Assembly: GCA_964019425.1 (NCBI GenBank)
Contig: OZ025809.1
Span: 372,001 to 436,000 of the forward strand
Length of the DNA stretch: 64,000 bases
Direction: 5' to 3'
From: Flectonema sp. DT1601
Lineage: Eukaryota; Euglenozoa; Diplonemea; Diplonemida; Diplonemidae
Positions within the stretch are counted from its first letter, which is position 1, and the number at the start of each line of letters is the position of its first letter. This document shows, in pieces, positions 23,501 to 34,281 of this stretch. A model generated the notes under the pieces. That model saw nothing but the letters and a program-made list of their open reading frames with translations, was not told the origin of the DNA and searched no databases. A program made the position numbers and the translations under genes.

Positions 23501-26328
23501 AATGATTCCCAATGACATTCATCAGTGCCGGCATCACTGTATTCAGTCCACAGATGGCTGTTGTGTGTTTCATTGGCATTGCAGCTACATGGGATGCCAA
23601 GTTTTGTGATTCGGATGGCGGATCCGCGAATCCCAACCAGTCTGTGTCCTAACCACTGCCATACATCACGTACAGCTGTATTCTTTTTAGCAGATAAGAA
23701 ACCGTTTTGTAGTTGTTGTTGTTCGTTTTGAGATACTTTCAAGGGACCCCACATTCCTTGTCGAGTGTCGTTAGTAGACCACGACACGGATACGTTCATG
23801 TAATCAAGTGTGAATATTGATTCATACAATCCAGGGATTAATGGTGTTGGCTGATCAATAAGTCTAAATGGATACTGCTTATGAGGTAACCACATTTCAG
23901 GTAATTTTGTAATATCAGTGAAAGGTAAAAGATGCCAAGCTGACCACTGTGATGGACGGTAACAAACAAACCATGTTTCTGATTGTTGAGGAATTCTAAG
24001 AATCGCATAAGTATCAGTCACAGACTGTTCATCATCAAGTCTATCTGTTGTAGAGACGAATGGATTATCAATTAAATCTTGTGATGATGTTGAAGAGTAA
24101 ACACCATCTTCAGATCGATCACTGTCGATGATGTTATCAAACCAACAGCCTCTACTGCTGAAAGTTCCAGTTCCGATAGGAGGGTTTGGTTTCTTTAGCA
24201 TTCCGAGTTCCTTATGAAGAAATCTCTTACCAGGAACCAATCTAATCCAATCACCACCAGTTGTAAAGAAATTATCAGAATGTGATGTGATGACTGGTGA
24301 CCTATCCAACAACAACTGTTGCTTTGGATGTTTCATCACTGGGTTTACAGAATTCTGATCCGTCACTGTGACTCGAATGCTTCCCCAAGTTAAAGGAGTA
24401 AAGTCCAAACCATACCATGAGAGCTTTTCTTCAATGACCGTAAACGACATGTCTCTTTTTAAGGTTGCACCTGACTTACAATTGTTATCTTTACAAGGAT
24501 ATAATTTCCTCCACATGGGAATGTCATGTTTATATTTATAATTTAAAATGGGAACTTTTTCAGACATTATTCTTATCCTTTCAATTAGACTGCTGAAACA
24601 GATTTCAAATTCTCCGAGTTGACTTGGAATTTGTATATATACGAAACCACTTTTAACATAAGAAACACGACGATAGCGATGTTCTTGTTGTTCATATTTA
24701 TCATTGCTGGGTATGTCACCGTCAGAAGGAATAAAGAAATCTTCTGACTGCGATACCAAAGGATTGTGATGAGGGCTTGATAATATACCAGCACCTCCTG
24801 CTGGAACTCCCTCAAAAAGACCAAGTACAGCATCTCTGTGAAATGCACCAGAGGTAGGATCAACAAAGTAGCTTCCAAAGTACGGATGAGGACTCCTATC
24901 GATAAACGGCTCAGTTGTGCAACTGAATCCTTTCGGTACTATTTTAAGAACATCTGCACTGAGACATGGCCAGGAATAATTCACATCTCTTTCAAAATTA
25001 TTTTGACTTTCCAAAGAACAGTTCACAGGAATACTAAAATTCCAATTTTCATTATTCGAAAGTCGCATTACAACAAATTGATTTCTACCAGGAGGCCACT
25101 CTGGAAACATGTAATTCAACTCACTCGGATTCGATCTAAATAAATATTGTCCCACATCATCTGAAAATAATATCCACTTTCCGTCATTTGGAAAGTTTTT
25201 ATTTATCCCGTCTGCTGCTACCCTTGTAAGCCGATGACAAACAATAAACAGCCGTGAATGGTGTGGGGCAGTCACAGTCACGAATGCCGCATCCACAAAC
25301 GTTACGTTACCACGTTGGTATTCCGCATGAGAGATACCAAAACCATTCCCTTCATAAATAACTTTATCACTATAAAGTGAATAGTTAGCACAATCAACAT
25401 TACCATCAACAGATTCGTATAAACGAAATTCAAATCCACTTTGATCAGAATAATTAAAGTAAGCTTGTTGGACATGACTTCCTAGCAACATTTGTATTGC
25501 GAATCTAATTTCTTGACCTTCTTTAAAGTTTGATGAGGGTAGTATCTGTCCAGTATAATTATCAGCCGACTCAATAGTTTGTGAAAGGGTCTCTGAAACC
25601 GACAACGTCTCCGTACCACTCACTGAAAACGTATCAGTAAGTGACTCAGAAAAGGTTTTTGATAGCGAAAAAGTTTCCGACAGCGATATTGAATCTGTCA
25701 ACGACAGTGATGCCGTTTCAGTTATTGAAAAAGTTGCCGTCCCAGTCTCTGTGGCTGTCGGTAAAGACAATGAAAAAGTCCTTGTAGCGGTTGGTAAACT
25801 TAATGAAATCGTCAGTGAAATACTCTTCGTTGGAATAGACAAAGAAACAGTCGCACTAACAGTTGCGCTACCTGTGAAAGTATTCGAATCGGATCCAGAT
25901 ATTGTTGGAAGAGATAACGAAACTGTTAATGATTCTGACTGTGAAATAGAAACACTCAGAGACTCACTCACAGTTGGTGATATCGAAGAAGACATCGACT
26001 CAGTAGAACTATCAGTCGGAAGTGACAGTGAAACTGTTTCTGAATATGTGAGAGAATTAGAAACCGTTGGAATACTCAAAGTTATCGTACCAGACGCTGT
26101 CTCTGATAAACTACTCGTTAAAGTTGATGTGTGTGTAGGAACACTCAGTGATACAGTCTCAGTTAGACTATGCGCTGAAAATGATTTCGTTACACTTCTA
26201 CTATGTGTTACAGTTCTCGTCGGTAAACTTGTACTGATTGTCACAGTCGTTGTTTTTGTAGCACAGCATCCTTCAAACACAAACAATGTGAGCAGCAACA
26301 ACACAACTTTTCTGATCTTCGAACCCAT
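8541..26328 (-). CDS. giant multi-domain surface protein, about 5,470 residues, at least six exons
   Basis: Exons (minus strand): 26328-21954, 21868-19051, 18977-12904, 12835-11201, 11136-11023 and 10945 onward; introns 64-85 nt, each GTATGT to CAG with frames kept across every join. The last exon is interrupted by a 200-N gap and a bad duplicate copy. It resumes at 9576 and ends at the stop 8543-8541, with one apparent frame slip near 9490 in the low-quality part. The N-terminus is a signal peptide (VVLLLLTLFVFEG). A Ser/Thr-rich stalk of SLSLPT-like repeats covers about residues 30-255. Repeated Cys modules fill exons 1-3. Exons 4-6 carry CGVCGG-type Cys repeats and two MIB/HERC2-like domains. 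A Pro-rich region and a hydrophobic tail (LLVIAFVVVFF) end it, as a membrane or GPI signal. Role inferred: adhesion or surface coat. Confidence 0.82.
9577..10387. repeat. low-quality duplicate of 10588-about 11370 (probable assembly artefact)
   Basis: This block repeats the sequence to the right of the gap, including coding parts and two introns of the giant gene, in the same orientation. It differs mainly by scattered single-base insertions and deletions at runs, and is about 15-20 bases longer. Such differences break every frame and look like uncorrected read sequence, not a biological duplication. The coding sequence right of the gap joins smoothly to 9576, immediately left of this block. 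Confidence 0.75.
10388..10587. other. assembly gap of exactly 200 N
   Basis: A run of 200 unknown bases, the size of a placeholder gap. It lies inside the last exon of the giant gene, between two copies of the same sequence, so the true gap may be zero or negative (overlapping ends not merged). Confidence 0.97.
25560..26260 (-). repeat. Ser/Thr-rich imperfect repeats coding for a mucin-like stalk
   Basis: Within exon 1 of the giant gene, about 230 residues consist of short variants of SLSLPT, SVSES and TETVSLS. They contain almost no charged or bulky residues and are a likely target for dense O-linked sugars. The repeats are degenerate at DNA level, so this is old or selected low complexity, not a fresh tandem array. 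The opposite strand also happens to stay open (25751-26371) because of this codon pattern; I do not regard that as a gene. Confidence 0.8.
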
Positions 26329-27504
26329 TTCATTGTTTGATTTGTTCTATAGTAGTGAAGAAATATTCTAATTACGGCAACAAGCAAGCAGAGTAATAAA
26401 GCCAACCTCGCGACTACACACAGTGAAACATTGTACTCCAATCCCTCAAGCGAAGGAATCTTTCAGCACCACAGATGAGAACATTCTTATCTTTCCCATC
26501 GAGATACACCTGTCAAACGAGAAAATAGATCGAGGCTAAACAAGAATAAGAATCCTACTTTAATTTATGAAATGGAATACAAAGTGGCACCGTTAGTGCC
26601 TCCCGATGATGATTTCAGTTAGGGGGGAAAAATTTTAAAAAAAAAAGGAAATGGGAAGAAAATGAGTTTTGTGGGCCACACATCAGCCGGTTTACCTAAC
26701 CACATATTGTATTTATACAAAATCGAAGAAAGCAAACAAACGAACAACTCGTGGAACATCAAAAATCGTAATAAATCCTTTTCAAATATGGAGGAAGGAA
26801 AAATGGAAATGGTTTTAAGTCAAAAAAGTTTTGTTGCACACAATGAGTCGTACCAATATCTTCCAAATATCTATTTATGTTTTCTTCCGAAGATTTACTA
26901 AAGCAGCAAGCTGTTCAGTCATTGACATCGATCATGAGTACAACAAACAGAAAGACTCAAATGAGAATAATTTATATTTCCTCAAAAATATGATAAATAA
27001 AAATTTATGAAAGAATTAGGTGAGTCGTTTGGAAAACCAGTAAAACCTTTTCTTTTATTGGTGCAGTACTGAGAGACACAGCTGACTTGGATATAATCCT
27101 ACAATCGGTTGATTCGTAAAAAAGAAAATTAAAATTGGGAGCAACTTCATAAGTTACCTATTTGGCGCAACCGAATCAAGATAAGGGAAAAAACACCGGC
27201 GGGTTGTTTTTTTTCTTTTTTCTCGATGTGGCTTGCTTGCAGGTACCGATGTTAATTGCCGTAAGAACTTAGAGAAAAAGAGTACCTCGCTAAAAGCGAT
27301 GACTCACTCAAAAAATAAAGTGAAAAGACATATTTCACAACACATCTTACACAGCTAGCAGGAATAACAGAGAGAGTTTGTGCGATAGTTGACGTTAAAA
27401 AGTGTCAACAGTCAGCACCTGAAATCACTGTTGTCAATAATGGAGAAGCGGGTTTGTTTATCTTCCTGCTTCCCCACATTAAACCAACAAATAATAAAAA
27501 CAGT
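26329..27504. other. spacer upstream of the giant surface gene
   Basis: About 1.2 kb with no supported gene. A good splice acceptor (TTTGACAG, near 26515) precedes the giant gene by some 185 bases on the minus strand and may be its leader acceptor. A short open frame follows that acceptor but is too short to claim. The rest is AT-rich with A and T runs. Confidence 0.45.
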
Positions 27505-28666
27505 GCAACAAGAGAGGAATAAATGAACAAGCAACATACTACCTTGCAATCTGACCATATCGTAAACTTTGTTTCATGGACATAATTTTCAGATCAAGGG
27601 GCGTTGGAATAAAAGACAAAAACAAAAAAGCAATCGCCATGTAAACATGATGAAGCAAGTTTGTGGTTTGGGTTGGTAATTAATAAAGCAAGGTGACTAA
27701 TATATTACTTGATAAAGGCTACAAAATTACAAAAACATGGCACCAACATGAATGCCCTCAATTTACAGTTTGAAAGACTTAGAAGTCTGGTCCGTTCTTG
27801 TTGATGTTCTCTTCAGACTCGTTCTCCTCTGGAACCACTTCCTTCTTCTTGCATACGAAGAACACGATGACGACAATAATAAGAACACCACCAACAACTC
27901 CGGTAACAATACCAACAATAGCTCCACCACTCAACTCGTCATCCGACACAGGAACTCGCACCTTCTCACAAACATCGAGTACGGTGACGTCATCCACTGC
28001 GATCAGAGTGTAGCCGGGGCTGCATTGGAATGGCTGACAAGTTCCTCCAATTGACAGAACAATATCTTGTCCCTCAATGAGAACACAAGAACCACTTCCA
28101 CCATAGGTGTCGATCTTTGAAGGTGCTCCTCCAGCGAGAATGGCAGTGTTGCTGTTAGCAATAGCAGTCGCAATATTAATTCTCGCCGCAGTCGCAGCAG
28201 ACACTTGCTTCAAGAGAGCAGCCACAATTACCGACCCACACTTCAGGCGGATGTCAACCTGAGTAGTTCCGTAAATCCTCTGCAAGTCAGCCATCAGAAC
28301 TTCTCTGAAGTTCGCTGGCAACTCGCCGCATCTCAGATCGTCCCACGTCAGCTCAACGATCACCTGAACTTCTGGGGCAGGGTCTTCTGGCCTCTTGCAG
28401 ATAGAACTTTCAAACAACTCGTATGGAGCCCCGCAGTTACACCTTCCGTCTGTGCAAGTGATCTCTGCGGGAGAGACTGTCGGACGGGAAGTCAAACAGT
28501 CGCTGCCTGTTGAACACCATTGAACGACAACTTGATCTGGTAGTTCCTCAATGTCAAGAGGACTGACGTCTGTTTGGGCAGAAATCACAGCAGCCATCGA
28601 CATGAAGCAGAGTGTGCGGAACATCATTTTTGTAAGTTGGGAGAGTGTGATGAGGTAGATAACCTG
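27505..28666. repeat. tandem duplication unit, left copy
   Basis: This segment, with a membrane-protein gene and its 3' flank, is nearly the same as 29875-31038. Matching starts at GCAACAAGAGAGG on the low side. It ends on the high side exactly at the CAG of the splice acceptor before the gene, beyond which the two copies are unrelated. Confidence 0.85.
27779..28627 (-). CDS. type I membrane protein with SEA-like ectodomain, copy 1
   Basis: A 282-residue protein. It starts MMFRTLCFMSMAAVISAQ, a signal peptide with likely cleavage at SA/Q. A Cys-rich segment (about 30-85, CTDGRCNCG) follows. Then comes a domain near 90-165 whose pattern (VQVIVELTW, LMADLQRIYG, RLKCGSVIVAALL) resembles SEA-like modules common in protist surface proteins. 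A second Cys region leads to a membrane span near 235-258 (VGGVLIIVVIVFFVC) and a short acidic tail ending KNGPDF. It is probably a plasma-membrane protein with a small cytosolic tail. The paralogue at 30154-30999 differs by one codon in length and few residues. An acceptor CAG sits 36 bases upstream of the ATG. No precise function is known to me. Confidence 0.8.
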   Translation of the reverse strand: MMFRTLCFMSMAAVISAQTDVSPLDIEELPDQVVVQWCSTGSDCLTSRPTVSPAEITCTDGRCNCGAPYELFESSICKRPEDPAPEVQVIVELTWDDLRCGELPANFREVLMADLQRIYGTTQVDIRLKCGSVIVAALLKQVSAATAARINIATAIANSNTAILAGGAPSKIDTYGGSGSCVLIEGQDIVLSIGGTCQPFQCSPGYTLIAVDDVTVLDVCEKVRVPVSDDELSGGAIVGIVTGVVGGVLIIVVIVFFVCKKKEVVPEENESEENINKNGPDF

Positions 28667-29874
28667 TTATGAAATAAGTTTCATTGCGTTTCATTTAAAA
28701 AGGAGCATCTCGCAACCACAAAGAAGAACTTAAGTTTTCGTGAATTGACAAGTTAAAACAAGGCTGCTGAAATAACGGCAAAGCAAGCATTGCTTCTATC
28801 TCATCATGTGTTATCTCCACGATAAAAGGTATTCAGAATCCGCAATACAGTGAGTCACCGACTGAGACATGTTTTTTGAGTAAAGTTTACTGTGAAAGAG
28901 ATGATTTGATTATTCGATCCTAATAGATTTAATCAAAGAAAAAGAATGGAAGAAAACAATAAATAAATACTGCATCTATAAATAACATGAAGTCAGTCGC
29001 AGTAACCACCAATGTGACACCTGCTAGGTATGAGGTAAGTATGTCGTTGAACATGAAATCATGTTCACAACTACGAACTTCACGAGGGCCAAACTGGTCA
29101 AATACTGCGAGGTCAAAAAAATTCGAAAACTTTTTTTTTTTTATTTCCAAACATTGTTTTACTCCAAGTGAGCTAGAAGCAAACTTCCAGAGGAAACAGG
29201 ACCAAAAAGCAACAACAGCTTGTGGATTCTATAGACCATGTTTTTTTTATAAATACAGTATTATTAATTTTTTTAAAAAAAAAAATCGTGTGTTTTTGTT
29301 AATTGCTAGTTAATCACCTTGCGGTAGCGATCGTTTTTTTTTTTTTGCAATAAAACAGTAAGAGAAAGGATTAAAAAGAAAAAAAAGGGAGATGTGAGGG
29401 ATGGCGGAGGAAAACATATTCAGATAGAATCTGAATACATCTCAATTGAAGACTAATGAATCTCCATTAGAAGAAGATTAGTTGTGAAGTTTCCTGTACA
29501 GAACACAACCACAATGAAACCAACAAGATGCTATAGAAGACCAATTCGTAGATTCAAGAAATAAGATATAACTAACTAGCGGCAGTTGGGATCACGTGAC
29601 TGAGTAGGTACAAGAGACTTCGTGATTAAGTAACTTATTATTGTTAAAGACGACGCTTATCCCTAATTCTACAAAGTCAGACTTAGGTAAGCATCGTGTA
29701 AGAGTAAACATGAACACACACTGGATCACAATCAACAAATTGAAATAAACGATTTAAGGAGTTAAACTGAGATGTTATTTTGTTTCTACAGTCATCACTC
29801 GAAACCATTATCATAAGAAAAAATAAGAGCGTATATTCCCAATAAGAAAATACACAAACAACAACAGAGAAAAG
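28667..29874. other. spacer between the two tandem membrane-protein genes
   Basis: About 1.2 kb that is not shared with the other flank. It has T/A runs near 29131-29141 and 29335-29345. No coding sequence or RNA gene is supported. Confidence 0.5.
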
Positions 29875-31038
29875 GCAACAAGAGAGGAATAAATGAACAA
29901 GCAACATACTACCTTGCAATCTGACCATATCGTAAACTTTGTTTCATGGACATAATTTTCAGATCAGGGGGGTTGGAATAAAAAACATTTTAAAAAAAGA
30001 AAGAGCAATCGTCATGTAAACATGATGAAGCAAGTTTGTGGTTTGGGTTGGTAATTAATAAAGCAAGGTGACTAATATATTACTTGATAAAGGCTACAAA
30101 ATTACAAAAACATGGCACCAACATGAATGCCCTCAATTTACAGTTTGAAAGACTTAGAAGTCTGGTCCGTTCTTGTTGATGTTCTCTTCAGACTCGTTCT
30201 CCTCTGGAACCACTTCCTTCTTGCACACGAAGAACACGATGACGACAATAATAAGAACGGCACCAATAACTCCGATAACAATACCAGCAATAGCTCCACC
30301 ACTCAACTCGTCATCCGACACAGGAACTCGCACCTTCTCACAAACATCGAGTACGGTGACGTCATCCACTGCGATCAGAGTGTAGCCGGGGCTGCATTGG
30401 AATGGCTGACAAGTTCCTCCAATCGACAGAATAACACTTTGTCCCTCAATGAGAACACAAGTACCACTTCCACCATAGGTGTCGACCTTTGAAGGTGCTC
30501 CTCCAGCAAGAGTTGCGGTGTTGCTGTTAGCAATAGCAGTCGCAATGTTAATTCTCGCCGCAGTCGCAGCAGACACTTGCTTCAAGAGAGCAGCCACAAT
30601 TACTGACCCACACTTCAAGCGGATGTCAACCTGAGTAGTTCCGTAAATCCTCTGCAAGTCAGCCATCAGAACTTCTCTGAAGTTCGCTGGCAACTGGTCG
30701 CATCTCAGATCGTCCCACGTCAGCTCAACGATCACCTGAACTTCTGGGGCAGGGTCTTCTGGCCTCTTGCAGATAGAACTTTCAAACAACTCGTACGGAG
30801 CCCCGCAGTTACACCTTCCGTTTGTGCAAGTGATCTCTGCGGGAGAGACTGTCGGACGGGAAGTCAAACAGTCGCCGCCTGTCGAACACCATTGAACGAT
30901 GATTTGATCCGGTTGTTCCTCAATGTCAAGAGGACTGACGTCTGTTTGGGCAGAAATCACAGCAGCCATCGACATGAAGCAGAGTGTGCGGAACATCATT
31001 TTTGTAAGTTGGGAGAGTGTGATGAGGTAGATAACCTG
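29875..31038. repeat. tandem duplication unit, right copy
   Basis: Partner of 27505-28666; almost the same over the gene and about 275 bases of 3' flank. The shared sequence stops at the acceptor CAG (31038-31036 on the minus strand). Confidence 0.85.
30154..30999 (-). CDS. type I membrane protein with SEA-like ectodomain, copy 2
   Basis: A 281-residue paralogue of the gene at 27779-28627 with the same plan: signal peptide, Cys-rich segment, SEA-like domain, membrane span and tail KNGPDF. The frame stays open further upstream to 31107. I place the start at 30999 because copy 1 starts at the matching ATG and the extra residues would lie across the splice acceptor at 31038-31036. Compared with copy 1 it has one Lys fewer after the membrane span and a handful of substitutions (for instance EEQPDQII for EELPDQVV). 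Two near-equal copies suggest a recent duplication and perhaps higher dosage; whether both are expressed is unknown. Confidence 0.8.
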   Translation of the reverse strand: MMFRTLCFMSMAAVISAQTDVSPLDIEEQPDQIIVQWCSTGGDCLTSRPTVSPAEITCTNGRCNCGAPYELFESSICKRPEDPAPEVQVIVELTWDDLRCDQLPANFREVLMADLQRIYGTTQVDIRLKCGSVIVAALLKQVSAATAARINIATAIANSNTATLAGGAPSKVDTYGGSGTCVLIEGQSVILSIGGTCQPFQCSPGYTLIAVDDVTVLDVCEKVRVPVSDDELSGGAIAGIVIGVIGAVLIIVVIVFFVCKKEVVPEENESEENINKNGPDF

Positions 31039-34000
31039 GATAAAGTATTTCATTAGATTTACACCTGTGAGCCAATCATATCTTACAAACACTTGTTGCT
31101 TACACATCCTCTATTGTATTATTTCCTATTAAAAAAAGTATTTGCAGCACTCCGTCACCTTCACAGTATAAAGGGAACTGAAACAGCGGTGGCGGGGAGA
31201 AAAGCAGGAGGGAGGTTTTTTCTTGGAATTCTTTTCCGAATTGCCTTTTGCTGAAGGTCGAAACCGCAGAAGGATCGCGCATGGGGGGAAAAAGAACTAG
31301 GGAAACATGGAGAGAGAGAGAGAAGATAACGAGCGCATGAGGTGCAAGTGCGCAAAACCAACAAGAACGATTCGATACGTAGGCAAAAAAAAACTACCAA
31401 GGTGTGAACGGTGGAGTGAGGCAAGGAAAAAAAAAAAGAAAAAAAAACGAAACAAGTACAGAATTTGATTGCAATTATACATCCATGTAATCAGAATATA
31501 CGAAAAGACAATCATTCGATCGATGTGTGCAGCTTTCAACTTGAAGAGCATTAGCACGAAGTGGAATATAGAGGAGGAAAGATATCAGAAAACAATACAT
31601 CATCGAGTAAAGACTCGTTGATACCTTCTGGGAATATCTATTTAAGAAAAGAGATACTGAATATCAAAACAATTACTTCTGAGGAATAGATCACAACTGC
31701 TAAACCAAAACAGACGCTCTTGAATTCGACATTCAGAAGAGGGACGGGGGGGGGGTAACTTGATACTAATATTAAATGGAAAGCAACTTGAAACTGGCAA
31801 AAACGAGAATAGGGTTCGGCCAAACCTGGTTGCAATATAAGAAATCAACAGTTGGGGGGGGGCAAAAATCTCACCTACGGTGATAAATGCGAGGAACAGC
31901 AGAGAGAAAAATAAAATAAAAAAAAGTGTAAAAAGATAAAAACAACCATCCTGTGCGATGATAAACTTTCAATGGTGTTTTTTTTTTTTTAACAATAATC
32001 AATCCACATCACAAGAATAAGAAATTCCCTTCTAATGTTTACCCCCCACCAGGGAGGGGTGGGACTGGTGACAACATAAGCACATAGATGAGCAAGAGAA
32101 AAAAAATCAACAGTTCAAAAAGGCTAATATAGAAACCAAAATAAAAAGAATATTTTGGCTCAAGAATAAACAATAGAAAACAGTCCTTGGATTACACATA
32201 CTGCATAGGTAGATAACTAGAAGCTATAACACCGGTACCCACCAAGTAGTCATAACTACACATAAGTAGAACATAAAATAGTACGTCAAATCCAATAAAT
32301 TAGAGAAAAATAAAAAAAAATAAATATAACATCATAGAATCCTAAGTAAATAAGTTATTCGTTGGAACCAGGCGATCTAAGGAACGTAGTTTTCGTCAAA
32401 GACACAACTGGCATAAGAGTTAAAGTGAACAACCTGCAGACGCACTCACAAGTAACGAAATGAAATCGTAAAGAGACCGTGCGCCTGCAACAACAACAGA
32501 ACACCTGTTGAAAGATATAAAAACATTACTAAGATCACACAAGCAGATGTTGTATTCGTTAGAAGTTAATCTAAACACTGCGCTGCACCTGTCAGCTGGA
32601 GCAGGAAGAGGCTAGCTCAACTGGGTACCCCAGCAGGCCGTGGGCAGCACAGTGTTTGTGACCCAGGCTGCGAGAGCCACCCGCAAGCAACAGAAGCAGC
32701 TGCGTTCAACAAAATATAAGGCTACTCTGAATGGTTTTTTACTCTTTTTTTTTTTTTGCAAGTTTCAAAGAGATATAATAATAATTTCGATAGTATTTTA
32801 GTTAGCGAGCCTCACGAAGTACCTCCGTGTATTTTATTCTTTTTTTTTTTTTTTTTTCTTCCAGGCCGTTTTTTGTTGAGTTAATAGCAGTGATAACAAT
32901 AAGGAATAGAATCCACCAGTTGCCCTGATAGATTTTAGAGGGCAAAATCAATTTTTAGTTTTTTTTTTTTTTGAATTTTTCCCTTCCTCTACCATCATAA
33001 ACAGCGGACGTTTGTACAAAGGGAAAAAAAAAAAAAAAAAAAAAAAGGAACCCTCTCTTAGAAGAGAAAGATGAGGAAATATAAAAAACAGAACCGCAAG
33101 TGGTCAGCAATCGACATAAGACTTAGCTTGTTCGGAAACCAACACACAAAGCAGATAGTTTTACAGATATCATAAATTAAACTAGTTCCTTTCGGTTTTC
33201 ATCATTGAGTGAGCTCTGCATTACTTTTCTTTTTTTCGATATAAAAAGAAAACAAACAAGCTGTGAGAAAAACTAGGAAGGTTGACGCTTTCTTTGTTGA
33301 CCGAACTACTGATCATCTGCAATCATCCTTACAATAATATCCTTGAGGTGACGGAGAGGTAGGTAGAGAATAAAAACAATTTGTTGAACGCATTAGATAG
33401 TTATTAATTAAACTAACTAAACAATTTTAAGTATCACCTTTCGACAGGAGAATAGCCGCCCTAATTGTGAGGCTTTATCGTGGTTGTTTTGTTCTTGTTT
33501 TTTTCCCTCACGTGAAAACCAGCTTCGAAAAACCGAGTTGAAAAAGAAATAGGAGGAAAGAAAACAATTGGCCTTTCAACTTAAACAGAGGATCGTAACG
33601 TTGATGGTTTGTTTGTATACAAAAACCGTGAACAGGCTTCAAACAGAGAAAGCTAAAGGAAGTGTACGTGTGTTATCAACACACGTGTTAGTCCCCAACA
33701 AGACTTTTTAAATGCAAAAGAAAAAAACAGGTTTCGTGAATTAATCTTATGCTTGTGATCCCTTATACAGCTTCAATAATATTAGAAAACAGTAATAGAT
33801 TTCACATCACGTTATCAACATAAGCTGCGTTTTGCGACACGTCAAAGTAAGACGATATAGAAAATAAGATAAAAGAACAAGAAAATTCAACCTAAGAATA
33901 ATTAAAAGCAGGTCCAGAATCCACTCACGTTTCCTACAACAAAAATCTGTTGTAAAAATTCGCAAGCGAGATCTCTTTTCACAAAATCTCCTTATTCACA

Positions 34001-34281
34001 ATACAGGTAACTCAATTATTTTTTTTCCCTTGCCTAGGCACTACGTGCCACCAGCATTGTGCTGATTTTTTTTTTTTTTTTTCTAAAGTAATAATAGTAT
34101 GACGGGGAAGTTAGTAGGGAGGGGAATGAGAAACAAAATTTTGCTGAAGAGTTAATATTAAAACATAAAGCTCAACTTAAAAGAGACTTTTTACAGTCAA
34201 AAGAAGTGTTTTATCGAATCTTAGTAAAGACAAAAATAACTTAAGAAAAAGGCTAGTGAAAAAGTGAGATTATGACCACAG
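31039..34281. other. long spacer, no protein gene seen
   Basis: About 3.2 kb of AT-rich DNA with homopolymers (G runs near 31745 and 31852, an A run near 33027-33046, T runs near 32841 and 34066). Open frames are short and driven by these runs. The only segment that stands out is the GC-rich, foldable stretch at 32574-32706, listed separately. Confidence 0.5.
32574..32706. ncRNA. GC-rich foldable segment, candidate structured RNA
   Basis: An island clearly richer in G+C than the AT-rich spacer around it. AACACTG at 32574-32580 pairs with CAGTGTT at 32650-32656, and the next bases GCTGC and GCAGC extend the stem with one mismatch. Inside is a smaller hairpin, CTGGG-TAC-CCCAG (near 32621-32633). 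A second arm follows (CAGGCTGC with GCAGCTG). On the plus strand TAGCTCAACTGG (32613-32624) fits the Pol III A-box pattern, and GGCTGCGAGAGCC further on is a weak B-box match. It does not fold as a tRNA. It has no useful open frame. I cannot name the family; SRP, MRP and snRNA signatures were looked for by eye and not found. The strand is not decided. Confidence 0.35.

Noticed and set aside
25751-26371. Plus-strand open frame of 206 codons opposite the Ser/Thr stalk
   Set aside because: It mirrors the repeat codons of the giant gene and runs into that gene's signal peptide region; no independent support.
26420-26515. Terminal exon of an unknown gene after the acceptor near 26515
   Set aside because: The 31-codon frame has no upstream exon that I can find; the acceptor is better explained as the leader acceptor of the giant gene.
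32606-32680. tRNA gene at the A-box-like motif
   Set aside because: The sequence after the A-box does not give a D-stem, anticodon arm or acceptor stem, and the B-box match is poor.
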